A stretch of DNA of 64,000 nt from Methanoregula sp. (GTDB lineage: Archaea; Halobacteriota; Methanomicrobia; Methanomicrobiales; Methanospirillaceae), in contig CP112999.1 in the NCBI GenBank assembly GCA_026625165.1, positions 930,001-994,000 of the forward strand. Direction: 5' to 3'. Position 1 is the stretch's first letter. Every line of letters starts with the position of its first letter. The position numbers and the translations under genes are program-made. Positions 7,830 through 16,924 of the stretch are shown here, piece after piece. The notes below the pieces were generated by a model, which searched no databases, had not been told where the DNA came from, and was given only the letters and a program-made list of their open reading frames with translations.

Positions 7830-9065
7830 TTATAAAGAAGAACATTTTTTCCTGATGCTCTGTGCTGCAAGCATACCTGTTGAATATGCAGACTGGATAT
7901 TATAACCGCCGGTGTCGCCATCAATATCGAGAACCTCACCGGCAAAATACAGGTTTTTTACGATCCGGGACTCCATGGTTTTCTGGTTTACCTCTTCACG
8001 CGTGACACCCCCCCTTGTTGCCATCGCTACAGACAAGTCTCCGAGAGCGCCAACCGTCAGGGGGAATCCGGTAAGACTGCCCAATAACGATGAGCGGAGC
8101 GGTGCGGAAAGATGGGCACAGGTAAGTTCATTGGGAATATTGGTAATTTCTAGGATTTTTTTAATCAGGCGGTCCGGTATCTGATAATGCGATAAAACCG
8201 ATTTAACCCGGCGTGTCCCATGTGCATCTGCCAGTTCATTGAACGCATGAGATAATCCATCATGATCTGCAGGATTTATAAATGAAAGCCGGACAATATC
8301 CCCGGGCCGGATATCCCGCGAACGGTCGAGGATCCCTGGCCCGGATATGCCGGTGTGTGTAAAAAGAACATCGCCGGTATGGTGGAATAAGTTTTTTCCA
8401 TGTCTCCAGACAGAAAAATGCATTGAGGGAAATGATATTCCCGAGAGGTCAGAAAACGGGAAGTCATAAATAAGTAAGGGTGTAAGTGCAGGGGCGATTT
8501 CCCTTATGGTATGCCCCATGCTTGCAGCAAAACAGTACCCGTCGCCCGAAGATCCCGTTACCGGATAGGATGCACCACCCGTTGCTATTACAAGGCAGGT
8601 GGTATGGCAGATACGCCGGGGTGTCGTAACGACAAAAACTCCTTCATTTTTTTGGATCTTCTGTACAGGTTCCCCGCAGCAAACAGGAATTTTTTGTTTT
8701 TCGCATTCTGAGATGAGTATTGAAAGCACATCTGAAGATTTCCGGGTTGCAGGAAACACCTTACCGTCTTCGCGTATCTCCATTTCAAGTCCGCGTCCTC
8801 GAAAGAATCTTATGATGTCGCGGTTGGTGAAGGCAAGAAGGGCAGGTTTTAAAAACGACCCTGCATTCCCGTAATGGGAGAAAAATTTCCGTATCTCCCC
8901 ATCATGGGTGATGTTGCATTGCCCGGATCCGGTAAGGAGGAGTTTTCTTCCGGGCGCCTGCATCTTCTCGAGGACCAGAACATGGAGATCCTGTTCTGCT
9001 GCATGGATTGCACAGAAGAGTCCGGCCGGCCCTGCTCCTATAACTGCGACATCGGCCCGGTCCAT
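7830..9065 (-). CDS. HI0933/YhiN-like FAD-dependent oxidoreductase
   Basis: 411 aa flavoprotein of the HI0933 (TIGR00275) family. The N-terminal dinucleotide-binding motif VIGAGPAGLFCAIHAA (residues 6-21) and EKMQAPGRKLLLTGSGQCN, the family's signature loop, are visible. So are a second FAD motif (VIATGGASYPVTGSSGDGY) and the C-terminal GEVLDIDGDTGGYN flavin-binding segment. Length is normal. The Met at 9065 places the GAGPAG motif near residue 10 as usual; a Met four codons upstream is possible. Substrate is unknown. It is divergent from the small zinc-ribbon gene at 9196. Confidence 0.88.
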   Translation of the reverse strand: MDRADVAVIGAGPAGLFCAIHAAEQDLHVLVLEKMQAPGRKLLLTGSGQCNITHDGEIRKFFSHYGNAGSFLKPALLAFTNRDIIRFFRGRGLEMEIREDGKVFPATRKSSDVLSILISECEKQKIPVCCGEPVQKIQKNEGVFVVTTPRRICHTTCLVIATGGASYPVTGSSGDGYCFAASMGHTIREIAPALTPLLIYDFPFSDLSGISFPSMHFSVWRHGKNLFHHTGDVLFTHTGISGPGILDRSRDIRPGDIVRLSFINPADHDGLSHAFNELADAHGTRRVKSVLSHYQIPDRLIKKILEITNIPNELTCAHLSAPLRSSLLGSLTGFPLTVGALGDLSVAMATRGGVTREEVNQKTMESRIVKNLYFAGEVLDIDGDTGGYNIQSAYSTGMLAAQSIRKKCSSL

Positions 9066-9195
9066 TCTTTTCTGCATTGATTATTTTCTGTACTGCATCA
9101 GTCATCAACTCTCACCATATTTTTTTAATGGGACAACCCGCTGGACAACCTGTTTCCACAACGCTTATCAGGGAGCATTCAGTACAAAGGAGCAT

Positions 9196-9345
9196 ATGCA
9201 GAGGCATGCATGCGGGTTTGAAGAGCAGATCTATTGCCGGCGCTGCAAGATACCTCTGGAATATGACGCGTTCCGCGGCCTCTTCTGTCCGCGGTGCCGC
9301 CGCCCTGTCACAATGATCTGTCCAAGATGCGGGCAGCGGTGGTAA
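9196..9345 (+). CDS. Small double zinc-ribbon protein
   Basis: 49 aa. Two CxxC knuckle sets are visible, CRRC...CPRC and CPRC alone at the C-terminus (YCRRCKIPLEY, FCPRCRRPV, ICPRCGQRW), giving six or more Cys able to bind one or two zinc ions. AAAGGAG lies just upstream of the ATG at 9196 as a Shine-Dalgarno. The frame is open further 5' but without a ribosome-binding site. Role unknown; such short rubredoxin-like proteins in archaea are often nucleic-acid or protein binders. Confidence 0.65.
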   Translation: MQRHACGFEEQIYCRRCKIPLEYDAFRGLFCPRCRRPVTMICPRCGQRW

Positions 9346-9372
9346 AAATTAAAATTTCAAAGAATAAAAGAA

Positions 9373-9639
9373 TCAGACTTTTTTCCGGACCCAGGTGGCA
9401 TACTGCCGGCGCAGGTCCTCCATTTCTTCAGGTGTGAGGTCCTTGCGTTTCATCGAATGAAGGTACTGTTCAAGCTGACGAACGATATGTTCTGCTTCGA
9501 TATAATCCTCCACTTCGAGATACGCTGGAACGCGACTGACTTCATAAGCCTGTCCGCAGACCGGGCAGAGTTTCCAGCGCTGGAACCGGTCCACGTACGT
9601 AAATGTCCGGCAACCGGGGCACCGGATTATAACAAACAT
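9373..9639 (-). CDS. DUF1922-like zinc-ribbon protein
   Basis: 88 aa. It begins MFVIIRCPGCRTFTYV and continues to LCPVCGQAYEV, giving a four-cysteine zinc ribbon, followed by a helical region (IEAEHIVRQLEQYLHSM). The pattern resembles archaeal DUF1922 proteins, whose function is unknown. The frame is open to 9711, but the Met at 9639 starts exactly at the conserved ribbon. It is convergent with the neighbouring small zinc-ribbon gene, 27 bp away. Confidence 0.65.
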   Translation of the reverse strand: MFVIIRCPGCRTFTYVDRFQRWKLCPVCGQAYEVSRVPAYLEVEDYIEAEHIVRQLEQYLHSMKRKDLTPEEMEDLRRQYATWVRKKV

Positions 9640-9789
9640 GGTCAAGTGGTAATCGGTAACCTCATTATAAAAATATTTCGTTGAAAAACAGTGGACCGGT
9701 GAAGGGAGCATTACCAGATAAGATCCCAGTATCGCACGGGAAAGGAACGAAACACCTTTATTGTGTGTTCATCTGAATATGATGGTGCT

Positions 9790-10542
9790 ATGGAAGAAAT
9801 TACCGTGATCGGTGTCCACGGGCTGCCGATCATTCACAAGGGCGATGACATCCCTGCACTCATCTGCAGCCGGCAGGCAATTTATGACGGGGACATTCTT
9901 TGCATCGCATCGACCATTTATTCAAAATCAAAAGGTTATACCCGGCCCCTTTCTGATATCAGCCCATCGGACCGGGCAGAGAGCCTCGCAAAACTCAATG
10001 GGGAGGACCCCCGCTTTGTACAGGCAGTCCTCGATGCATCTGCTGATATCATCATGGAGCACCCGTTCATCCTATCAGAGCTGAATTCCGGGCATATCGG
10101 GGTGCGTGCGGGTGTCGACCAAAGCAATATCGAGGATGGGATGGTAATCTTCCTTCCGGCGGATCCGATGAAAGCGGCCGACGAAGTCCGTTTGGAGATT
10201 AATAAAATATCCGGTAAAGATATTGGTGTTATTATTACGGATACCTGCGGCAGATCATTCCGGCGCGGGCAGACCGGCAACGCCATAGGTTGGAGCGGGA
10301 TGCATGCCATCCGCGACTTCCGTGGGGACGTTGACCTGTTCGGTCATGTGTTGAAGATAACGGAAGAAGCGGTCGTGGATGAGATCGCAGGGTTTGCAAA
10401 TTTTGTCATGGGTGAGAGCAATAACGGTGTTCCGGCAGTAATCTTCCGCAATTGCCCGCAGTGGAGCGGGCATGATAACCTTTACTTTACAAAGGATGAG
10501 GATATCACGCGAAAGCTCTTAAAAAAAGAGATGTGTCAGTAG
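9790..10542 (+). CDS. cofE: Coenzyme F420:L-glutamate ligase
   Basis: 250 aa. CofE adds gamma-linked glutamates to F420-0 using GTP, finishing the deazaflavin cofactor that methanogens use as hydride carrier. Family blocks seen are VIGVHGLP at the start, IASTIYSKSKG near 45, ITDTCGRSFRRGQTG near 160 and IGWSGM shortly after, where metal and GTP bind. The Met at 9790 is chosen over the upstream frame opening at 9763 because it starts the conserved domain. Its last 7 bases overlap the convergent Sec61 beta gene. Confidence 0.92.
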   Translation: MEEITVIGVHGLPIIHKGDDIPALICSRQAIYDGDILCIASTIYSKSKGYTRPLSDISPSDRAESLAKLNGEDPRFVQAVLDASADIIMEHPFILSELNSGHIGVRAGVDQSNIEDGMVIFLPADPMKAADEVRLEINKISGKDIGVIITDTCGRSFRRGQTGNAIGWSGMHAIRDFRGDVDLFGHVLKITEEAVVDEIAGFANFVMGESNNGVPAVIFRNCPQWSGHDNLYFTKDEDITRKLLKKEMCQ

Positions 10543-10694
10543 ACAATGTTGAGGATTAAAATGAACAAGCCAATGGCAGCAGATGCCACCATGACGACCA
10601 CAGGACTGATGTGCACTGCCCGACGGTCCTCGCTGTCGTAATAATTCACGAGCCCCGCAGAGGACATCAGTCTTCCACCCTGTTTCTTTGCCAT
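10536..10694 (-). CDS. secG: Preprotein translocase subunit Sec61 beta
   Basis: 52 aa. This is the small archaeal SecYEbeta translocon subunit: MAKKQGGRLMSSAGLVNYY, then a short charged linker, then one transmembrane helix of about 20 residues (VVVMVASAAIGLFILILNIV). The AGLVxYYD motif and overall size are diagnostic of archaeal Sec61 beta. It is too short for most ORF cut-offs. It is convergent with cofE and overlaps its stop by 7 bp. The start at 10694 is followed by a basic N-terminus as expected. The AT-rich stretch 10700-10725 serves this gene and the divergent amidohydrolase. Confidence 0.93.
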   Translation of the reverse strand: MAKKQGGRLMSSAGLVNYYDSEDRRAVHISPVVVMVASAAIGLFILILNIVY

Positions 10695-10736
10695 GCATAT
10701 CTATTTCATTTTTCGATATATAAAAGAGAGTCAGGA

Positions 10737-11780
10737 ATGAACATGGAACGCCCGCTGGTCATTTCCGGAAAGGCATTCATCGGGGATGAGTTGACCCTTA
10801 TGCCGGTAGATATCGTTATCGAACAGGGAATCATCACCGCAATCGAGGAGAATGACAAATCTTCTGATGTCTGGATCTGTCCGGCGCTCTTTGACGCCCA
10901 TACACACCTTGGCGACACCATTGCAATGGACTGTGCACACTCCGGCAACCTTGTTGAACTTGTCACACCTCCATCCGGCCTGAAGCACCGGTTGCTTTCT
11001 GCCGCTTCTTATCACGGCCTTGTCCATGCAATGCGTTCCAGTATTGGCGGGATGATCAGGCGGGGAACTGCGGGTTGTGCGGATTTCCGCGAGGGCGGTC
11101 CTGAAGGTGTGAAAGCGTTGCGGGAGGCATTCACGGGACAGAATTTCCGGTGTATGATATTCGGGAGGGATGGTGGCGAGTATATTTCTGACGGACTAGG
11201 CATCAGCAGTGCACGTGACGTTCAGGGAATCGAACAACTCGTTGCAAAAGCCCGTAAGGAAAATAAAAAAATTGCATTCCATGCAGGTGAAAAAGATTCC
11301 GGTGATGTTGAAGCAGCGCTGTCGTTTAATCCGGACCTCATCATCCATGGGACACACGCAACCCGCCAACAGCTCCGGGAATGTGCAGAACGCAGGATAC
11401 CGATCGCCATATGTCCGCGATCAAACTGGACACTGGGTGTCACCATCTCCCCGAATCTCCCGCCGGTTTCGCTTATGCTTGAGCTCGGATGCCAGGTATT
11501 CCTTGGGACCGATAATGTGATGTTTACAGAACCCGATATGCTCACTGAGATGGCATTTGTCCGCACCATCTACCGGATTGAGCCTGCCGAAGTGATGAGG
11601 ATGGCTGTGGCTGGTTCAAGTCTGTGCGGTGATCCGTTTTTCATAAGGGTTGGCGCGCGGGCTAACCTGTTTTCCCTTGATCCCCGGTACTCAAACCTGC
11701 GCTTCTCAAAAAATCCTATTGAAAGTATTGTAAAACGGGCTGAATCCTGTAACATCGGGACAAATGTTTTTAATTCATAA
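10737..11780 (+). CDS. Amidohydrolase (cytosine deaminase-like)
   Basis: 347 aa metal-dependent hydrolase. The amidohydrolase pattern is complete: LFDAHTHLGDT near residue 55 (metal pair), FHAGEKD near 183, IHGTHAT near 203, ICPRSNWTLG near 220 and FLGTDNVM near 250 with the metal-binding Asp. The HAGE...H...TDN arrangement is typical of aminohydrolases that deaminate N-heterocycles (cytosine, SAH, guanine type); the exact substrate cannot be read. The Met at 10737 is used because the upstream frame runs through the Sec61 beta promoter. It is followed by a USP gene 38 bp downstream. Confidence 0.8.
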   Translation: MNMERPLVISGKAFIGDELTLMPVDIVIEQGIITAIEENDKSSDVWICPALFDAHTHLGDTIAMDCAHSGNLVELVTPPSGLKHRLLSAASYHGLVHAMRSSIGGMIRRGTAGCADFREGGPEGVKALREAFTGQNFRCMIFGRDGGEYISDGLGISSARDVQGIEQLVAKARKENKKIAFHAGEKDSGDVEAALSFNPDLIIHGTHATRQQLRECAERRIPIAICPRSNWTLGVTISPNLPPVSLMLELGCQVFLGTDNVMFTEPDMLTEMAFVRTIYRIEPAEVMRMAVAGSSLCGDPFFIRVGARANLFSLDPRYSNLRFSKNPIESIVKRAESCNIGTNVFNS

Positions 11781-11818
11781 ATCCAATTAAAAAGCCATGT
11801 TTGTTCCGGGTGGTGCAT

Positions 11819-12247
11819 GTGTTCTCTAATATCCTTGCTGCAATCGATGGCTCCAAAGCAAGCGAACAGGCATTTGCCTGTGCAGTCGAGGAGGCCGGTC
11901 TTCATGGTGCAAAACTCCATGTCGTATATGTGGTGGAAACTGGGCTTTTTTCCTCCCTCCCCACGGATAACACGGTTGAGATCATGTTCACTGTTCTGGA
12001 AAAAGAGGGAGAGGACGTTTTAAAAAGAGCAAAAACCTATGCTCATGACAAAGGCATAGTTGTTACTACGCACCTAAGGCAGGGTCATGCAGGCAATGAG
12101 ATCATCACCCTTGCCGAACAACAGAAAGCGGATCTTATTCTGGTCGGTTCACATGGTAAAAGCAAAACGGACCGGCTCTTGCTTGGCAGTGTCAGCAACT
12201 ATGTCGTCACACATGGCATAATCACGACCCTGGTGGTGAGATCATAA
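11819..12247 (+). CDS. Universal stress protein (UspA family)
   Basis: 142 aa. The Usp fold is clear: NILAAIDGSKASEQAF at the N-terminus and the ATP-binding loop GSHGKSKTDRLLLGSVSNYV at 114-133, matching G-x2-G-x9-G-S. This makes it an ATP-binding type. The start is uncertain: GTG at 11819 gives the common N-terminus and has GGTGG upstream; GTG at 11810/11813 or TTG at 11801 are alternatives. It abuts the CBS-domain gene, and USP plus CBS proteins are both adenine-nucleotide sensors, so joint regulation is plausible. Confidence 0.85.
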   Translation: MFSNILAAIDGSKASEQAFACAVEEAGLHGAKLHVVYVVETGLFSSLPTDNTVEIMFTVLEKEGEDVLKRAKTYAHDKGIVVTTHLRQGHAGNEIITLAEQQKADLILVGSHGKSKTDRLLLGSVSNYVVTHGIITTLVVRS

Positions 12248-12270
12248 CAGAAGTACAAGTCAAAGACTAC

Positions 12271-13098
12271 ATGACATCCGATGTTGTGCATGTAGAAATC
12301 CCGGGCAACCGGGACGATGTCTTAAAAATTCTCAAAAGGACAGGAATATCCGGCGTCCCGGTGCTGAAAAGCAAGAAACTTGTCGGCATCATCACCCGGA
12401 AGGACCTTTTGCAGAAGCCTGAGGAGACCCAGCTCGGGCTGCTGATGACAACAAAACCGGTCACAATCTCCCCGGATGCAGAGATCAGCGAGGCTGCCCG
12501 CCTGCTGGTCACCCGCAAGATCCGCCGTCTTCCGGTCGTGGAAAATGGTAAACTTGTTGGCCTTCTTTCCGTTGCCGACATGATCCATGCAATCGCCCAG
12601 ATGAAGATTAAGGAAGAAATCAAGGACGTATATATGAGCCAGACCTTCGCCCTCTGGGAAGAGACCCCGCTGCCGGTTGTCGGCAGGGTGATGGAGATTT
12701 CCGGTGTGGATGCAATCCCGATCCTTGATGCGGAGAGCAGGTTGCAGGGCATAATTTCAGAGCGGGATCTCATAAGGAACTCAACCATTGAAGACTCAGT
12801 CGGTGTGAGCGACTTTTCCAATGGCACAGATGATGATGAATGGACCTGGGAGAGTATCCGGGACATGCATACTTTAAGTTACAGCATCTCAAAGGTGCAG
12901 TTGCCTGACCGTCCTGTAAAGACTGCAATGGTAAAAAACGTTGTTGCGGTTCCGCAGAATGCAGAGGTGAGTGAATGTGCATTAAAGATGCGCAGGGCGC
13001 GGGTTGACCAGTTGCCGGTGATTAATGGCGACAAACGACTTGTTGCGATGCTGTACGACCGCGAACTCTTAAAGGCCCTCTGCAGATCTGCAGAATAA
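12271..13098 (+). CDS. Four-CBS-domain protein
   Basis: 275 aa with four CBS motifs (two Bateman modules): ISGVPVLKSKKLVGIITRKDLL near 25-45, IRRLPVVENGKLVGLLSVADMI near 88-109, VDAIPILDAESRLQGIISERDL near 150-172 and VDQLPVINGDKRLVAMLYDREL near 245-268. Such proteins bind adenine nucleotides or SAM and control partners. The in-frame codons before the ATG (reading QVKDYM) also look like CBS sequence, so the true start may be a rare non-ATG codon near 12244, overlapping the usp stop. Co-transcribed with the USP gene. Confidence 0.85.
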   Translation: MTSDVVHVEIPGNRDDVLKILKRTGISGVPVLKSKKLVGIITRKDLLQKPEETQLGLLMTTKPVTISPDAEISEAARLLVTRKIRRLPVVENGKLVGLLSVADMIHAIAQMKIKEEIKDVYMSQTFALWEETPLPVVGRVMEISGVDAIPILDAESRLQGIISERDLIRNSTIEDSVGVSDFSNGTDDDEWTWESIRDMHTLSYSISKVQLPDRPVKTAMVKNVVAVPQNAEVSECALKMRRARVDQLPVINGDKRLVAMLYDRELLKALCRSAE

Positions 13099-13184
13099 CA
13101 ACCTTTAAATTTTTAAATATCATTTTATTGACAAAGCGCTTTTAGATAATTTTATAGCGTTTATTAACTTTTTAGGGTGCTAAT

Positions 13185-13826
13185 ATGCCTGAACAGTACC
13201 AGGAGTCTATGAAGGGGACAACCACCGTCGGACTGGTCTTTTCCGACGGTGTTATCCTTGCCACGGAGAAACGGGCGACCATGGGATACATGATCGCAAG
13301 TAAAAAAGCAAAGAAGGTGTACCAGGTCGCCGACCGCATCGGCATGACAACCGCGGGTGGTGTGGGTGATGCCCAGCAGCTTGCACGGATCCTCACCGTG
13401 GAATGCAGTTTGTTCCAGATCCGGAGATCACGCCCGATCACGGTGGGAGCTGCATCGACGCTGCTGTCCAACTATCTCAACCAGAACCGTTACTTCCCGT
13501 ATTATGTCCAGCTCCTGGTCGGAGGCGTGGATGAACACGGACCCGGTGTATATTCTGTTGATGCACTTGGCGGGTCGACAAAAGAAGAAGAGATCGTTTC
13601 AACCGGCTCGGGTTCGCCCATGGCATATGGGGTGCTCGAAGACCGTTTCAAATCAAAAATGACCGAGGATGAGGCAATTGATCTTGCCATCCGGGCATTA
13701 AAAGCCGCCATGAAGCGGGATGCCGGTTCCGGGGAAGGTGTCCATGTGGTCGTGATAACAAAAGACCGATACCAGGAGCTGGACGAGGCAACCCTTAAAA
13801 AATACCTCGCCAAAACCCCTGCATAA
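13185..13826 (+). CDS. psmB: Proteasome beta subunit
   Basis: 213 aa. This is the catalytic subunit of the archaeal 20S proteasome. A short propeptide (MPEQYQESMKG) is followed by the nucleophile Thr12 in GTTTVG, the autocleavage site. FSDGVILATEKRAT contains the conserved Asp and Lys, and SGSGSPMAYGVLE contains the Asp/Ser helper region. An AT-rich promoter lies at 13111-13180 with two TATA-like boxes. It is followed 22 bp later by aCPSF1, a common archaeal pairing. Confidence 0.96.
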   Translation: MPEQYQESMKGTTTVGLVFSDGVILATEKRATMGYMIASKKAKKVYQVADRIGMTTAGGVGDAQQLARILTVECSLFQIRRSRPITVGAASTLLSNYLNQNRYFPYYVQLLVGGVDEHGPGVYSVDALGGSTKEEEIVSTGSGSPMAYGVLEDRFKSKMTEDEAIDLAIRALKAAMKRDAGSGEGVHVVVITKDRYQELDEATLKKYLAKTPA

Positions 13827-13848
13827 CTTTTTTTAGGACGTTAATTCT

Positions 13849-15768
13849 ATGCTCATTGAAGAACGGTTAAAGGAACTCAAAGAGAAGATCAACGAGAAAA
13901 TCCCCCGTGGGATTACAATTTCACAGGTGGAGTTTGAAGGGCCGGAGCTCGTCATTTACACAGATGATCCCAAACGGTTTGCTGATGAAGCAGACTTAAT
14001 AAAGATCCTCGCCCGTGACCTGCGAAAACGCATCGTCATCCGCCCCACAATCCTTGAAGACCCTGAAAAGGCGGCATCCGAAGTACGGGCAGTGGTACCT
14101 GAAACTGCCGGTATCACGGATATCTTTTTTGATCCTGATACCGGAGAAGTGCTTATTGAAGCGGAAAAACCCGGCGTCGTTATCGGCAAGAACGGTGCGA
14201 CATTACGTGAGATCACAAAACACATCGGGTGGACTCCCAAGGTTGTCAGGACACCTCCAATTGAGAGCTCGACGGTCAAACAGATCCGGCAATACCTCAG
14301 ATCTGTCAATGAAGACCGCAAACTGTTCTTAAGAACCATTGGCCGGAGGATCCACCGGGATATTGCGACCAAGGATGAAACCGGTAAAGAAGCAATTAAG
14401 AAAAACCAGTGGGCGCGGGTCACCATGCTTGGCTGCTGCCGGGAAGTCGGAAGAGCGGCATTCCTGTTAAGTACTCCTGCAAGCCGCGTACTGATTGACT
14501 GCGGCGAGAAGCCGGACAATACAAACGGCACCCCTTACCTGTATATCCCCGAGATCCATCCGCTCTCATCGCTGGATGCCGTCGTGCTCACCCATGCGCA
14601 TCTTGACCACTGCGCACTCATCCCCCTTCTATATAAATACGGGTATGAAGGGCCTGTATATTCCACTCCCCCTACACGGGATCTTTCAGCGATGCTCCAG
14701 CTCGATTATCTTGATGTCATCAACAAAGAAGACCGGAAAATCCCGTATAGTTCAAACGAAGTAAAGGAGTACATCAAACACTCCATCACGCTCAATTACG
14801 GCAGTGTCACCGATATTGCCCCGGACATGAAACTCACGTTCCATAATGCAGGGCATATCCTTGGCTCCGCTATTGCCCATTTCCATGTTGGCGACGGGAT
14901 GTACAATATAGCATTTACCGGTGATTTCAACTACAGCAAGAGCCGTCTTTTCAATCCCGCCATCAGCCAGTTCCCGCGGCTTGAAGCCCTGTTCATGGAG
15001 AGCACCTACGGGGGCTCCAATGACTTCCAGCCTGCGAGGTCAGATGCGGAGATCAAACTGTACGAGACCATCAACACCGTCCTTTCACGGGGCGGGAAAG
15101 TCATCATCCCCGCGTTTGCAGTCGGGCGTTCGCAGGAAGTCATGCTCGCTCTGGAAGAAGGAATGCGCCTTGAAAAGATACCGAAAGTGAAAATCTACCT
15201 TGATGGCATGATCCGTGAAGCGACTGCTATCCACACGACATATCCTGAATATTTAAACAACGACCTGCGCAACCAGATATTCCGTGAAGGTATGAACCCG
15301 TTCCTTGCAGAATGCTTCCAGCAGGTTGACTCTTCAGATCTCCGGGAGAAAGTGATGAATGGCGACCCCTGTGTTATCATCTCCACGAGCGGGATGCTGA
15401 ACGGGGGACCGGTGATGGAGTACCTGACCAACCTTGCGCAGGACGCAAAGAATGCACTTGTCTTTGTGGGTTACCAGGCAGATGGGACACAGGGGAGGCG
15501 GATCCAGAAAGGGTGGCGTGAAGTCCCGCTGGGCAGGAAGGGCACGATCACGATCAACCTTGAAGTCATGACAATTGACGGGTTCTCAGGTCATTCTGAT
15601 CGCCGGCAGCTCATGAATTTTGTCGGACAGATCCAGCCCAAACCCGAAAAGATCTTCTGCATTCACGGCGATGAAAACAATACCATTGACCTTGCGAGTT
15701 CCATTTACAAGCGGTACCACATTGAGACACATTCCCCGATGAATCTCGAAACATACCGCATGGTCTGA
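13849..15768 (+). CDS. fttA: Archaeal CPSF1 / FttA beta-CASP ribonuclease and transcription terminator
   Basis: 639 aa. The order is an N-terminal KH-like region (1-70), a second KH domain with VIGKNGATLREITKHIGW near 110-125, then a metallo-beta-lactamase core with THAHLDHC near 247-254 and beta-CASP motifs (FTGDFNYS, MESTYGG, IIPAFAVGRSQE, TSGMLNGGP, SGHSDRRQL). This is the full aCPSF1 architecture. The family is known to cleave nascent RNA downstream of U-rich tracts and end transcription genome-wide in archaea. All zinc-ligand motifs appear present. Confidence 0.96.
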   Translation: MLIEERLKELKEKINEKIPRGITISQVEFEGPELVIYTDDPKRFADEADLIKILARDLRKRIVIRPTILEDPEKAASEVRAVVPETAGITDIFFDPDTGEVLIEAEKPGVVIGKNGATLREITKHIGWTPKVVRTPPIESSTVKQIRQYLRSVNEDRKLFLRTIGRRIHRDIATKDETGKEAIKKNQWARVTMLGCCREVGRAAFLLSTPASRVLIDCGEKPDNTNGTPYLYIPEIHPLSSLDAVVLTHAHLDHCALIPLLYKYGYEGPVYSTPPTRDLSAMLQLDYLDVINKEDRKIPYSSNEVKEYIKHSITLNYGSVTDIAPDMKLTFHNAGHILGSAIAHFHVGDGMYNIAFTGDFNYSKSRLFNPAISQFPRLEALFMESTYGGSNDFQPARSDAEIKLYETINTVLSRGGKVIIPAFAVGRSQEVMLALEEGMRLEKIPKVKIYLDGMIREATAIHTTYPEYLNNDLRNQIFREGMNPFLAECFQQVDSSDLREKVMNGDPCVIISTSGMLNGGPVMEYLTNLAQDAKNALVFVGYQADGTQGRRIQKGWREVPLGRKGTITINLEVMTIDGFSGHSDRRQLMNFVGQIQPKPEKIFCIHGDENNTIDLASSIYKRYHIETHSPMNLETYRMV

Positions 15769-15769
15769 G

Positions 15770-16894
15770 ATGAGAGACCGCATCCCTCTCTGTTTTTGCG
15801 CTTTTGCTGTAATGGCACTCTCCAATGCAATCGTGCCTATCCTGCCCAGTACAGGGGATGGGGCGGCAATGCAGGGTGCGGTATATGCTGCTTACTTTAT
15901 CGGGGCTTTTATCGCTACACTCCCCGGCGGTCTCATTGCAGACCGTCTGGGTCCTGTAAAACTGATCCGATCCGGAATTATACTCTCTGCATTATCCGGG
16001 CTTCTGCTTTTGATAGCGACAGGTGTATTTTTTATAATCCTTTTCAGGTTCTTAGAAGGGATCGCAGCCGGGATATTTATTGCATCAGCGCTTGCATGGA
16101 TCAATGAACAGACCGATCATGTATCCATGTCCGGATTCTTTATGGCAAGCCTGAATGCCGGCCTGATTTGCGGGCTTGTCGTGACCGGATTGCTGGTGTC
16201 GTACTTTAATTTCGGGAAAGCAGGAATTGCCTTCTTCTTTTGCATGTGTCTAATTGGCAGCATTCTGGTTTTTCTAACACGGACTGTAAATCTCTTGCAT
16301 CGGGATCGGGAAGTCAGTCCGGAAGAGCCGTCTTATACAAGCATTCTGTGCCTCGCCATGAAGTACCGCTGGCTCTGGTTATCTGCAATCATCCTGACGG
16401 GTGCAACCGGTGTCGTGACTTCCCTGTACCCGGGTTTTTCCGGGGACACCCCGCAGATGACTGCTTTGTATATTTCTGTCATGAATGTCGGTACAATTGC
16501 AGCAGTGATCATTGCTTCCCGGTTTGCACTCCCCCCAATCCCCACAATCAGGTTCGGTGCGGTTATCATGGCAGTATCAGTCTTCGCCTGCTATTTCACG
16601 CATTGGGGTTTTGTCTTTGTGGGTGCGTCAGCCGGTTGTGTGATGATTGCACAGATGGCATTTTTATCCGGTTCTGAGATCCGTCAGGGGAAGATCATGG
16701 GCCTATATACAACTGCAAGTTATGCCGGGATGTCATCTCTACCGTTTATTGCAGGGTTTGTGGCAGAGAAAAGTTCCTATTTTTCGGCATTTGTGTTCAC
16801 TGTTTTTTCAGTACTTTTTGTTGCTCTCACGATTGGCTGGTGCAGGTGTTATGCCGGAAAGCCTCCAATTATCCCTGCGACGGGAAAGCAATAG
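15770..16894 (+). CDS. MFS transporter
   Basis: 374 aa with about 11-12 hydrophobic helices. The MFS motif A-like loop GGLIADRLGPVKLIRSG lies between helices 2 and 3 (residues 52-70), and a cytoplasmic charged loop near 170-185 separates the two halves. It begins 1 nt after the aCPSF1 stop, so it may be read from the same transcript. Substrate unknown; no neighbouring pathway points to one. Confidence 0.85.
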   Translation: MRDRIPLCFCAFAVMALSNAIVPILPSTGDGAAMQGAVYAAYFIGAFIATLPGGLIADRLGPVKLIRSGIILSALSGLLLLIATGVFFIILFRFLEGIAAGIFIASALAWINEQTDHVSMSGFFMASLNAGLICGLVVTGLLVSYFNFGKAGIAFFFCMCLIGSILVFLTRTVNLLHRDREVSPEEPSYTSILCLAMKYRWLWLSAIILTGATGVVTSLYPGFSGDTPQMTALYISVMNVGTIAAVIIASRFALPPIPTIRFGAVIMAVSVFACYFTHWGFVFVGASAGCVMIAQMAFLSGSEIRQGKIMGLYTTASYAGMSSLPFIAGFVAEKSSYFSAFVFTVFSVLFVALTIGWCRCYAGKPPIIPATGKQ

Positions 16895-16924
16895 ATTCAA
16901 GTCTGATTACGGTAAAATTCGTGC

